Positions 35,335 through 44,947 of a DNA stretch of 64,000 bases are shown here, piece by piece. The stretch comes from Acidobacteriota bacterium (GTDB lineage Bacteria; Acidobacteriota; Blastocatellia; Pyrinomonadales; Pyrinomonadaceae). A model generated the notes under the pieces. The model saw nothing but the letters and a program-made list of their open reading frames with translations. It ran no database searches and was not told the DNA's origin. Location of the stretch: assembly GCA_019639135.1 (NCBI GenBank), contig JAHBSL010000001.1:248001-312000 (forward strand), written 5' to 3'. Each line of letters opens with the position of its first letter. Within the stretch, counting starts at the first letter, position 1. The position numbers and the translations under genes were made by a program.

Positions 35335-37644
35335 ATGTCATTCGGACCAAAGATCGCACGATATATCTTAGGGGCAATCGGCCCTTACATCCTTCTTTCT
35401 TGGCTGCTACTTAGCGTCGTGCTTTTTATCCAGCAGGCAGGGAAGTTTGCCGAGATCTTCTTCAGCGTCAACCTGCCTTCCGGCCTCGTCTGGCAACTTG
35501 CCTCGGCACTTTTGCCGAGTGTGATCGCATTCACCTGCCCGATGGCCGTACTCGTCGGCACGATCATCGGCCTCTCGCGAATGCAGGGCGACAGCGAACT
35601 CGTTGCCATCCGGGCCGCGGGCATCGGAAATTTGCAGATCGTCGCGCCGATCGCCCTACTCGGGCTCGGGCTTTCGATCTTCGCTCTTATCGTAAATATC
35701 TACGGCGTCCCGGCGGCGGCCGGAGCGGTGCGAAATATCGCCATCCGGGCAGCTATCCTCAAGCTTGAGTCGCCGATCGAGCCCGGGACGTTCAATACAG
35801 AGCTCGCGGGCTTTACGATCTATGCCGGCCGCGGCGATACGGCAACGGGCGAATGGCGTGACCTCTTGATCTACGCCGAGGATCCGAAGACGAAAGACGT
35901 GCGTCTGATAACGAGCAGCGGAGGCCGCATCGATTCTACCGACGAATCATCCGAACTTGTGCTCGAGCAGGCCCGGGCGATCACGCTTGGAAAGGGAACC
36001 GAGGGCGAAAAGATCACGGCCGAAAATCTCGGCGATATACGCATCGCAATTCGAACGCGGCGGTCGGAGCTGATCGAGCGGCTCAAGAGTGCCGAACTCT
36101 CGCCGCAGGAACTCGGCATCGGGGAGTTGGTCGATTACGCCAACGCTAAAGATGGAGCCGAACGCCGTGAAGCCGAGGTCCTCGTCCAAAGGCGATTGTT
36201 GCTTTCGTTCGCACCGTTGATATTCGCATTTCTCGGGGCGGGAATGGTGCTTCGCTTCAACCGCGGCGGCCGCGGCGTCGGTATTTTTCTGGCTCTCGTA
36301 ACTCTTCTCGGGTTCTATTTGCTCTCGATGGTCTCGGAGCAATTTGCCCGGGCGGGAACGCTTCCGGTGATCAGCGCATCGCTGCTGCCGCTTCTGGGAA
36401 GCATTGCAGTTATCGCCTGGCTTTTCATCAGTCAACGGATCGCAGGCTCGGGCCTGCGGTTCGACCGGCTCGGCGAGCTTCTGCCGAAGGGTCTTTTCGA
36501 ACGCAAAGGCGTTCAGCGGTCGAGTATCTTAATGGACCTGACGACCGGGCTTCGCGACTTCGACATCTTCACCAATCTGCTTAAGTATTTTGGGCTTACG
36601 CTGGCGTTTCTAAGTGTACTGTTTTTCGTGTTTACGGCATTCGAGCTGTGGCGATTTGCTGCAGGGAAGCAGGGTGGTTTTGCCTTGTTGGTGCAGTATC
36701 TCTTCTTCCTCGGTCCCTTCGTTTTTCTTCAGATCGCACCCTCGGCCGCGATGCTCGCGATCCTTTCGACCTATGTGATCAAGTCGCGGCAGAACGAGAT
36801 CGTCGCCTGGATAGGATCGGGGCAAAGTATTTACCGTCTATTACTTCCGGCGGTTATCTTCACGTTGTTTCTAGGTGTCCTGCTGCTGATCTTGTCCGAC
36901 AGCGTCACGCCGCGGGCGAACAAGCTCCAGGAAGGCCTCCGCCGGCAGCTCCGCGAAACGACTACACGCGTTGTCACCGGCGGCCGTGTTTGGCTGGTCG
37001 ATCAAGGCAAGGTGCTGTCTTTTAGTAATAATAGTAGTGCGTCTGATAACGTTCTGCGGGGAATTCCCGGACGAGCTCAAACTCGCACCCTCTCGGATGC
37101 ATTTCTTCTCGTTCGTGGTGAGGAAGGCACAGCGCAAACCCTGTACCGTTCGGAAAAAGCACTTTGGGATGGAGCGGAGCTTTCGGCGGAGGGCGAGTGG
37201 CGGTCGGTTGCGGTTACGGGGAATGGCGAGATCAGACAGGGGAGTTCGGCTGAAAAGTTCTCGTTAAGCATCGATCCGGTACTCGGCACGGTCCGCAAAC
37301 CGAGCGAGATGACCTTGTCGGAGATCTCGCAGCAGTACGAGGTCTCTCGAGCCGAATCAGAAAAGCGGAGCCTCGCTGTGGCGTATCACAAGCGCATCGG
37401 CCTGCTTTTTCTCCCGGTCGTTGTTGCCTTCTTTACCGCGCCATTCGCCATATCGCTCGGCCGAAAGGGAAAGGTCGTCTCGGTCGGTTATGCCGTCGCT
37501 GTCTGGCTGGTGTTTATGGGCATTTCGGCCGCCTTCGAGCAGCTCGGGCTCAACGGCTCAATACCCGCGTGGTTTGCCATCTGGGCGCCGATGCTTATCT
37601 TCTCCGCCGCCGGCCTCCTGCTCCTCTCCCGCGTCAGAACATGA
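35335..37644 (+). CDS. fused LptF-LptG lipopolysaccharide export permease
   Basis: A 769-residue protein, twice the size of one YjgP/YjgQ permease. Half one (about 1-365) has six helices around a periplasmic domain, starting RYILGAIGPYILLSWLLLS, with VLVGTIIGLSRMQGDSELVAIRAAG, the coupling-helix motif that contacts LptB. Half two (about 400-769) repeats the plan, starting DIFTNLLKYFGLTLAFLS, with STYVIKSRQNEIVAWIGSG in the equivalent place. This would supply both halves of the LptB2FG transporter as one chain. Export of an LPS-like glycolipid is consistent with the O-antigen-like genes elsewhere in the window. Confidence 0.88.
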   Translation: MSFGPKIARYILGAIGPYILLSWLLLSVVLFIQQAGKFAEIFFSVNLPSGLVWQLASALLPSVIAFTCPMAVLVGTIIGLSRMQGDSELVAIRAAGIGNLQIVAPIALLGLGLSIFALIVNIYGVPAAAGAVRNIAIRAAILKLESPIEPGTFNTELAGFTIYAGRGDTATGEWRDLLIYAEDPKTKDVRLITSSGGRIDSTDESSELVLEQARAITLGKGTEGEKITAENLGDIRIAIRTRRSELIERLKSAELSPQELGIGELVDYANAKDGAERREAEVLVQRRLLLSFAPLIFAFLGAGMVLRFNRGGRGVGIFLALVTLLGFYLLSMVSEQFARAGTLPVISASLLPLLGSIAVIAWLFISQRIAGSGLRFDRLGELLPKGLFERKGVQRSSILMDLTTGLRDFDIFTNLLKYFGLTLAFLSVLFFVFTAFELWRFAAGKQGGFALLVQYLFFLGPFVFLQIAPSAAMLAILSTYVIKSRQNEIVAWIGSGQSIYRLLLPAVIFTLFLGVLLLILSDSVTPRANKLQEGLRRQLRETTTRVVTGGRVWLVDQGKVLSFSNNSSASDNVLRGIPGRAQTRTLSDAFLLVRGEEGTAQTLYRSEKALWDGAELSAEGEWRSVAVTGNGEIRQGSSAEKFSLSIDPVLGTVRKPSEMTLSEISQQYEVSRAESEKRSLAVAYHKRIGLLFLPVVVAFFTAPFAISLGRKGKVVSVGYAVAVWLVFMGISAAFEQLGLNGSIPAWFAIWAPMLIFSAAGLLLLSRVRT

Positions 37645-37676
37645 AAGAGTTGCAGAGTTGCAGAGTTCGGCGTCTG

Positions 37677-37702
37677 CATTCACCATTCACCATTCACCAT
37701 TC
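37677..37702. repeat. heptamer tandem repeat (CATTCAC), 3.7 copies
   Basis: CATTCAC is repeated exactly three times plus CATTC. Just before it, GAGTTGCA is repeated 2.6 times at 37647-37667, just past the lptFG stop. Both belong to a 180-bp intergenic stretch that is almost wholly short repeats. Confidence 0.85.
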
Positions 37703-37737
37703 CGCCTACTGACTTTTGCCTTCTGACTTCTGAATTC

Positions 37738-37810
37738 TGACTACTGACTACTGACTACTGACTACTGACTACTGACTACTGACTACTGACTACTGACTAC
37801 TGACTACTGA
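37738..37810. repeat. heptamer tandem repeat (TGACTAC), about ten copies
   Basis: Ten perfect head-to-tail copies of TGACTAC plus a partial one. The flanks (TGACTTTTGCCTTCTGACTTCTGAATTC) look like decayed copies. It lies between the lptFG stop and the convergent hypothetical gene. Similar seven-base repeats are known in cyanobacteria as STRRs. Confidence 0.92.
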
Positions 37811-37821
37811 CATCTGCCTTC

Positions 37822-38220
37822 TCACCTCCTGCACTGTGAATGTGCCTTCGGCGAGATGCGGATGGTGCTTAGCGGCAGGATCAGGCGGGATTCGTCGTCG
37901 ATCCGCGGCTTCATAAATTCGATCGTATCGGTCGGCTGTATGCCAAACTCGGTCAGCAGCCGATACGCCCGGACGATCTTTGCACCGCGGCGGCCGTAGT
38001 TGCGGAGCGGATATGCATTTCTATCTCCCGGTTTCGCCGGTTGGAGCGCGAGCAGCGAATGCATCGCGTCGTACATTATCAGCACCGCCTCGGGAGTTCC
38101 GAATCGTTCGTGCGTGACGCGGCTCATCGCTATCGCCCCGCGGGCGGTCATCGTCACATAAAGCCCCGACCAATGCGGCGCCACATCTCCCCTCGGCAAT
38201 ATCTTCCACTCAAGTTCCAT
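37822..38220 (-). CDS. hypothetical protein, 132 residues
   Basis: Starts at the ATG at 38220; the longer frame to 38475 runs into repeat sequence and is not used. GGAGG lies about 15 bp upstream. The product is compact and mixed (MELEWKILPRGDVAPHWSG, then LYVTMTARGAIAMSRVTHERFG, AVLIMYDAMHSLLALQP, and a Lys/Arg-rich part GRRGAKIVRAYRLL). It ends with ESRLILPLSTIRIS. No signal or membrane segment and no recognised domain are seen. Its sequence is coding-like, and it is the only gene besides the RAYT in a repeat patch. Confidence 0.6.
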   Translation of the reverse strand: MELEWKILPRGDVAPHWSGLYVTMTARGAIAMSRVTHERFGTPEAVLIMYDAMHSLLALQPAKPGDRNAYPLRNYGRRGAKIVRAYRLLTEFGIQPTDTIEFMKPRIDDESRLILPLSTIRISPKAHSQCRR

Positions 38221-39105
38221 AAAACACTCGTTCCACCTCCAGCTACAAACGTAGCATACATGCAACACCGTTGCAACCACTCGACATACGCATTTCCCGG
38301 TTGAGTCCCGCGTTCGGAGTCCCCGCTCCAGCCGGTCCGTCCTATCGCCGAGCGGAAAAGCTCGGCTTTTCCGGAAGGGGAACCTCCGATCTGAGGCACA
38401 GCCTCGATCTTCAATAGAGTAGCCAATGGCGAAACCGAGCTTCGCCGCTCTGCGATGCGGCAAGCCGTTGGGCATGTATGGTCAATTGGGTCTCGATCGA
38501 TTCGAGTCGTCGAAGACGACGCGATTGATGTAGCCCACATAGCAAGATGTGGGTCACGGCCGATACGCATTGGAACCGTCGAAGACAGTGCATTAAAAGA
38601 GAGCTCATACCGTCGTCTCTGACGACTCACCCCATCGAAAACACGCTTTTCCCATAACTCACGTTATCGGCTACATTAATGCCGCAGGCTCCGCCCGCTC
38701 TACTTATCAACTCATCGGCCCGACTATCAGATGACCGTTTGGAGGGAAGGAATTGTTTCGTGCGGTCCCATCGTGCCGAATCTCCTGAGTTGAAAAATGT
38801 CTGAGGTTGCGTCGGCGGTTTTTGCGGTGGTTGTCGGTGATTGTGTCGGGCGGCTGCGGTACGCGGGTTGAGAAGACATCAGGCAAGCGGGAAGTGGCCG
38901 GTTTGATACAGTTTTATTGCCGACCCTTGACCGAAGGTCTCCCATTTTTGTCACGAGCCCTGATCGAAGAATGCCTTTCGGTCACAGCCGCCGACGACCG
39001 ATCACCCGCCGGGCTGCGATCATTCCGCCCAGAAAATAACCCGTCACCCGGGCGTAAAAACGCGTCGCCAGGACTGATAAAGGCCGCAACCGGAGAGAAT
39101 CCAAA
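38221..39105. other. gene-free repeat-rich region
   Basis: I see no supportable gene in these 885 bp. The open frames present (for example 38807-39163 + and 38914-39126 -) lack ribosome-binding sites and have low-complexity Arg/Ser/Pro-rich products. The left half holds 3-nt-loop hairpins (listed separately). A 13-mer, TGCGGTCCCATCG, at 38761-38773 recurs at 39911-39923 beyond the RAYT gene, so parts of this stretch are probably mobile or duplicated. Confidence 0.6.
38347..38626. repeat. cluster of small hairpins with 3-nt loops (REP-like family 2)
   Basis: The visible units are GGAAAAGC-TCG-GCTTTTCC (38354-38372), which overlaps GCCGAGC/GCTCGGC (38347-38366); GAGGC-ACA-GCCTC (38393-38405); GTCGTC-GAA-GACGAC (38506-38520); GCCCACAT with ATGTGGG (near 38533-38554); and GTCGTC-TCT-GACGAC (38612-38626). 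A decayed copy (CCGTC-GAA-GACAG) lies near 38577. The 6-bp arm plus 3-nt loop alternating with a longer ACAT/ATGT hairpin mirrors the layout next to the RAYT gene, but with different arm sequences. Confidence 0.65.
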
Positions 39106-39199
39106 GCGTGCGGAGCACGCGGCCATAACTTTAGCTACACATGGAGCGAAGCGAAATGTGTAGAGGGCCCAATCCGAACACCAAGCGTGTGAAACACGC
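39106..39199. repeat. left REP array (A-B-C hairpins) of the RAYT
   Basis: Three hairpins in a row: A, GCGTGC-GGA-GCACGC (39106-39120); B, CTACACAT...ATGTGTAG (39135-39163), ending in GTAG; C, GCGTGT-GAA-ACACGC (39185-39199). A plus B (39106-39163) is an inverted near-copy of 39823-39880 on the other side of the transposase gene. The B parts are identical over 29 nt. RAYT enzymes are known to recognise REP hairpins next to a GTAG-type tetranucleotide. Confidence 0.85.
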
Positions 39200-39207
39200 G
39201 ATAGCTC

Positions 39208-39642
39208 TCAATCCCACAAATATTTCTCATCAAAAGCGATCTTGTGATTCCTCAGCAGCCCCGTATATTCCTCCTCAAACGTCCGCTTTGCGTGTCGCTG
39301 TTTCTGTTCGCGAATGTACTTTCGAACGGATTCTGCGGCCGATTCGCTTACCGTAAAAGCACCGTATCGCCGCTGCCACGCGAACTTCGGGTTATGTCTT
39401 TTTGCCCATTTCGACGAACTCGCTTTCAACTCGCGCATAAACGCGGGGAAGTCGCATGGCTGGAGGCGAGCGAAAACGTGCACGTGTTCAGGCATGCCGT
39501 TTATCTCAATGGCCTCTCCGCCTTGCCCTTTGATAATGCCAGCGAGATAGCGGTAAAGTTCGTTTTCCCATGACACGTCTATCATCGGTAAACGGTCCTT
39601 CGTTCCGAAAACGATGTGATAAAGAAAATGTGTATGTGACAT
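39208..39642 (-). CDS. REP-associated tyrosine transposase (RAYT, IS200-like Y1)
   Basis: 144 residues from the ATG at 39642; the longer frame runs into the REP hairpins. It is a Y1 HUH transposase: SHTHFLYHIVFGTKDR at the N-terminus, HUH motif H53-V-H55 (MPEHVHVFARL), then WQRRYGAFTVSESAAESVRKYIREQ, in which Y109 with Q113 fits the YxxxQ nucleophile motif. Enzymes of this type nick single-stranded REP hairpins and are usually single-copy, domesticated genes. The motifs are intact. It is bracketed by inverted arrays of three hairpin types, which are its probable substrates. Confidence 0.88.
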   Translation of the reverse strand: MSHTHFLYHIVFGTKDRLPMIDVSWENELYRYLAGIIKGQGGEAIEINGMPEHVHVFARLQPCDFPAFMRELKASSSKWAKRHNPKFAWQRRYGAFTVSESAAESVRKYIREQKQRHAKRTFEEEYTGLLRNHKIAFDEKYLWD

Positions 39643-39649
39643 CGATGTC

Positions 39650-39880
39650 GCGTGTTTCACACGCTGTGAAATATTGGTTGGCAACATTCTACACGTTCCG
39701 CCTCGCGGCTCCACGTGTAGCTAAAGTTAAAGCCGTGTGCTCCGCACACTTTCGGATGGCAAATGTGTATGTGATATCTGTGTCGCGTGTTTCACACGCT
39801 CTGTTTCCATCTTGTATTTCGCCTACACATTTCGCTTCGCTCCATGTGTAGCTAAAGCTATTGCCGTGTGCTCCGCACAC
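39650..39880. repeat. right REP arrays (two C-B-A units), inverted
   Basis: Unit 1: C at 39650-39664, B at 39689-39720 (arms CTACACGT/ACGTGTAG, a variant with both arms changed), A at 39735-39749. Unit 2: C at 39785-39799, B at 39823-39851, A at 39866-39880 (GTGTGC-TCC-GCACAC). A decayed third A lies near 39943-39957. The order is the mirror of the left array, so the transposase gene sits inside an inverted repeat of REP units. Arm changes are compensated between copies, keeping the stems paired. Confidence 0.85.
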
Positions 39881-39977
39881 TTTTGGACAAAATTATCTCA
39901 CCTTTCTCCTTGCGGTCCCATCGGTAACTAGAGTTTTTCTCGCGTGCTCCGTACACTGTGGAATCACCTTGGAGCAC

Positions 39978-40005
39978 AAAAAAAGGCCCGGCAAAATGCC
40001 GAGCC
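39978..40005 (-). terminator. intrinsic terminator of the metK-ahcY operon
   Basis: On the minus strand GGCTCGGC pairs with GCCGGGCC (one mismatch) around ATTTT, followed by T7. It lies 38 bp past the ahcY stop, with the heptamer repeat in between. Confidence 0.85.
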
Positions 40006-40014
40006 TCTTTTCTA

Positions 40015-40042
40015 TTTACGATTCACGATTTACGATTTACGA
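40015..40042. repeat. heptamer tandem repeat (TTTACGA), four copies
   Basis: TTTACGA, TTCACGA, TTTACGA, TTTACGA, placed between the ahcY stop and its terminator. It has the same 7-bp period as the two repeats at 37.7 kb, but a different unit. Confidence 0.8.
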
Positions 40043-40043
40043 A

Positions 40044-42480
<2,437 letters not shown>

Positions 42481-42795
42481 AATTTAAGCTCCTTAACGCT
42501 TAGCGATGTGTTTATCTGTCGTTACAACAAACTAGAAAGTGTAGTCTTTCTCCACAAAAGTGTCAAAGAAAGATTCAGTCAGTGTCAGCGAAAAAGTTAA
42601 TGGAGCTTGAATGGCATTCGCTTTTGCGGATCGCGCCAGGAACTTCCAGAGAGACCGGCTATCAAGGATGCAGTCAGGGAAGAGGCGAGTTCGGGGCTTT
42701 CGGGTGACAGGCAGGACGCGAGGTTATCAAGGCCAACGGCAAATATTGCGTCTGATAATAAGGATTATGTAAAATGCGACCATTCGCTTTGTAGG
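42481..42795. other. intergenic region between metK and parB
   Basis: No gene is supportable. The frame at 42607-42807 (+) has no ribosome-binding site and no family resemblance. AT content rises towards metK, where its promoter should lie (42490-42600). ParB ends at 42796 and I see no clear terminator for it. Confidence 0.45.
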
Positions 42796-43650
42796 CTAGA
42801 TCTCTGAGGCCTTTACTGCGTCGAAAGCGGCCTTGAGCGCCTTAAGCACTTCGGTTCGTTTGATCTTTACGCCATTCGAGAACGAAACCGATACCGTGAA
42901 TGATCCGTCCTTGGCAGCAAATGTGTACGCTGGGGTGTCTCCGAACCTTACTGCCGAAGTAACTGAATCGCTCGGCAACGGAGTCGCGATCGGTCTCGGG
43001 ACGCCTTTTTCGCGTTTTAAGCGCTTAGATTCGGTGGAAGGTGCAGTTGAACGTTCGTCGGCAGCAATTGAATCAAGGTAAGAGTCCATTGCGGCCTCAT
43101 CGAACTGGCGAGCGACCTCAAGAAGCGCCGACTTGGTGGTGACGTTAAGCGCTTTACAACGCTTGCGAATATCAGAGGGTAGCCCGGCAATAGTTAATAG
43201 CTCGGTAACGGTCGTGCGGCTCTTGCTGATCTTCCTGGAGATCTCTTCTTGAGTGTAGCCGTATCGTTGCTGCAGGGCCGCGAGTCCATCGGCTTCTTCC
43301 CACAAGTTTAGATCTTTTCTCTGGAGATTCTCGATAAGAGCGATCTCCGCAACACCTTGTTCGTCGAGATCCATCTCGATGCAAGGGACTTCGGTCAGTC
43401 CGGCAATCTTGGCCGAACGCCAGCGGCGCTCGCCGGCGATGATCATCCAGCGGCCGGTTTTTGTGATCGGCTTAACGAGAAGCGGCTCTAACACGCCTTT
43501 TTCCCTGATCGACGCGGAGAGCTCAGATAGGTCGCCGATATCGGTCCGCGGCTGCTCAGGATTTGGTTCGATCAAGTCGATAGCGATCTTTCGACCGATG
43601 GTAGATACCGGTGAACCTAACGAATCCACATAATGTGAGTCATGCCGCAT
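42796..43650 (-). CDS. parB: chromosome-partitioning protein ParB
   Basis: 284 residues from the ATG at 43650, which overlaps the parA stop by 11 bp; the longer frame lies inside parA. It is a CTP-dependent DNA clamp that loads at parS. The N-terminal ParB domain has IAGERRWRSAKIAGL (the GERRxR CTP box) and ALIENLQRKDLN. The helix-turn-helix is YTQEEISRKISKSRTTVTELL. The C-terminus is an atypical KRLKREKGVPRP linker and a small beta/helix dimer part. I saw no full parS palindrome in the window. Confidence 0.93.
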   Translation of the reverse strand: MRHDSHYVDSLGSPVSTIGRKIAIDLIEPNPEQPRTDIGDLSELSASIREKGVLEPLLVKPITKTGRWMIIAGERRWRSAKIAGLTEVPCIEMDLDEQGVAEIALIENLQRKDLNLWEEADGLAALQQRYGYTQEEISRKISKSRTTVTELLTIAGLPSDIRKRCKALNVTTKSALLEVARQFDEAAMDSYLDSIAADERSTAPSTESKRLKREKGVPRPIATPLPSDSVTSAVRFGDTPAYTFAAKDGSFTVSVSFSNGVKIKRTEVLKALKAAFDAVKASEI

Positions 43651-44431
43651 TTGCACGCCGGTTGGCAGTCCTCTTTTCAACACGTTTAAGCACCTCCTTT
43701 GCCAGTTCTTTGTATTCCGTCGCTCCGGACGAACGCGGAGCATAATCGAAGATCGAAAGCTTATGCGCCGGCGATTCCTCAAGCCTAACGCTTCGCCCGA
43801 TAAGCGTTTTGAACGTCTTAGGCCCAAAAACATTTCGAATATGGGCCTCGACGTCCCGGGAAAGCGTTGTTCGGCGGTCGAACATCGTCACGAGGACACC
43901 AAGTAGATCTAACTCCGGATTCGGCCGCGAGCGGACCTTTTCGATCGTCTCGAGCAGGTCGTCGGTTCCCTCCAATGCGAAATACGACGCTTGTATCGGA
44001 ACTAAAACATAATTTGCAGCCACCAAAGCGTTGACCGTAATGATCCCAAGTGTTGGCGGCGTATCTATGAGGATCATATCGTAAGAAGAAGCCAACGGTG
44101 CGAGACGATCCCGCAGCTTGAATGCAGCATCAAAATCACCAATGAGCTTCGCCTCAAGCTTTGCTAAATTTATTCGGGCCGGAATTAAATATAGCCTATT
44201 AACCGATGTTTCGTAAATAAAGTCATCAGGCGACTTATCAGTCTCAGTAAAAAACTCGTAGGCACCAGAAGAGACCCTTGCGGGATCGATAAATGAAAGG
44301 GATGTGTTACTTTGCGGGTCGAGGTCGATCAGAAGAACACGTTTTCCCTTTTCAGCACAGGCCGCTGCCAGATTTATTGCGGTGGTCGTCTTTCCGACAC
44401 CGCCTTTTTGGTTGGTGATCGCGATAATCAT
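43640..44431 (-). CDS. parA: chromosome-partitioning ATPase ParA (Soj)
   Basis: A 263-residue protein. The deviant Walker A motif KGGVGKTTTAIN begins at residue 9. LLIDLDPQSNTSLSF and MILIDTPPTLG are the A' and B motifs. The C-terminus is basic, for non-specific DNA binding. There is no N-terminal DNA-binding domain, so it is the chromosomal (Soj) type. It is coupled with parB and lies 18 bp downstream of the bifunctional nuclease gene. Confidence 0.96.
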   Translation of the reverse strand: MIIAITNQKGGVGKTTTAINLAAACAEKGKRVLLIDLDPQSNTSLSFIDPARVSSGAYEFFTETDKSPDDFIYETSVNRLYLIPARINLAKLEAKLIGDFDAAFKLRDRLAPLASSYDMILIDTPPTLGIITVNALVAANYVLVPIQASYFALEGTDDLLETIEKVRSRPNPELDLLGVLVTMFDRRTTLSRDVEAHIRNVFGPKTFKTLIGRSVRLEESPAHKLSIFDYAPRSSGATEYKELAKEVLKRVEKRTANRRANAA

Positions 44432-44449
44432 GTGAGTGGAACAATACTC

Positions 44450-44941
44450 CTAGCCGATAACTTCAGGCCATTCCTCGATCGGCTGTTCACCTTCCTCGTC
44501 TCCGATCGAGCCATCGTCGCTCTTCGATGAAGTAGCGGAGAGTTCGAGGACCCGGCTCTCTACGAATATGGGACAATCGAGCCGAAGAGCAAGAGCGATC
44601 GCGTCCGAGGGGCGAGCATCAAAAACGACCGGCTGTCCGTCTTCATCCGCGAGTTCTATCCGAGCAAAGAACGTGTTGTCAACAAGGTCGGTCACAACTA
44701 CCTTGCCGGCGGTCAAGCCGCAGGCGATGACGAGATGTTTGAGCAGATCGTGGGTCATGGGCCTCTGTGGGACGATCTTCTCTATTTCAAGAGCGATCGC
44801 GTTGGCCTCGAACGCTCCGACCCAGATCGGCAAAACGGTCTCGCTTTCGATTCCTTTTAGTACTACGATCGGCGAGTTCGTATTTGGGTCCATTATCAGG
44901 GCCCCGATCCGCATTTCGATAAGTTCGGAATTTTCGTTCAC
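44450..44941 (-). CDS. bifunctional nuclease family protein (DUF151)
   Basis: A 163-residue protein. The BFN/DUF151 core is clear: PIVVLKGIESETVLPIWVGAFEANAIALEIE, PRPMTHDLL-type segment (QRPMTHDLLKHLV) and VFDARPSDAIALALRLDCPIFV. The C-terminus is acidic. Homologues include plant BBD nucleases and a Thermotoga crystal structure; the cellular role in bacteria is unclear. It lies between miaB (6 bp) and parA, probably in one operon. Confidence 0.88.
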   Translation of the reverse strand: MNENSELIEMRIGALIMDPNTNSPIVVLKGIESETVLPIWVGAFEANAIALEIEKIVPQRPMTHDLLKHLVIACGLTAGKVVVTDLVDNTFFARIELADEDGQPVVFDARPSDAIALALRLDCPIFVESRVLELSATSSKSDDGSIGDEEGEQPIEEWPEVIG

Positions 44942-44947
44942 GATAGA

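Noticed and set aside
37738..37810. CRISPR array considered for the heptamer repeat
   Set aside because: It is a plain tandem repeat with no spacers.
38914..39126. Minus-strand frame of 70 codons in the same region
   Set aside because: It starts inside REP hairpin A and resembles no protein I know.
38807..39163. Plus-strand frame in the repeat region
   Set aside because: No ribosome-binding site, low-complexity product, and its end runs through REP hairpins A and B.
42481..42600. SAM or SAH riboswitch before metK-ahcY
   Set aside because: I could not find the conserved cores or a matching stem arrangement. A covariance-model search (Infernal with the SAM/SAH families) would decide.
42607..42807. 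Plus-strand frame between metK and parB
   Set aside because: No ribosome-binding site, and its end overlaps the parB stop; composition is not gene-like.
42796..44431. parS site or replication origin near parAB
   Set aside because: No match to the TGTTTCACGTGAAACA-type palindrome and no dnaA, gidA or DnaA boxes seen around it.
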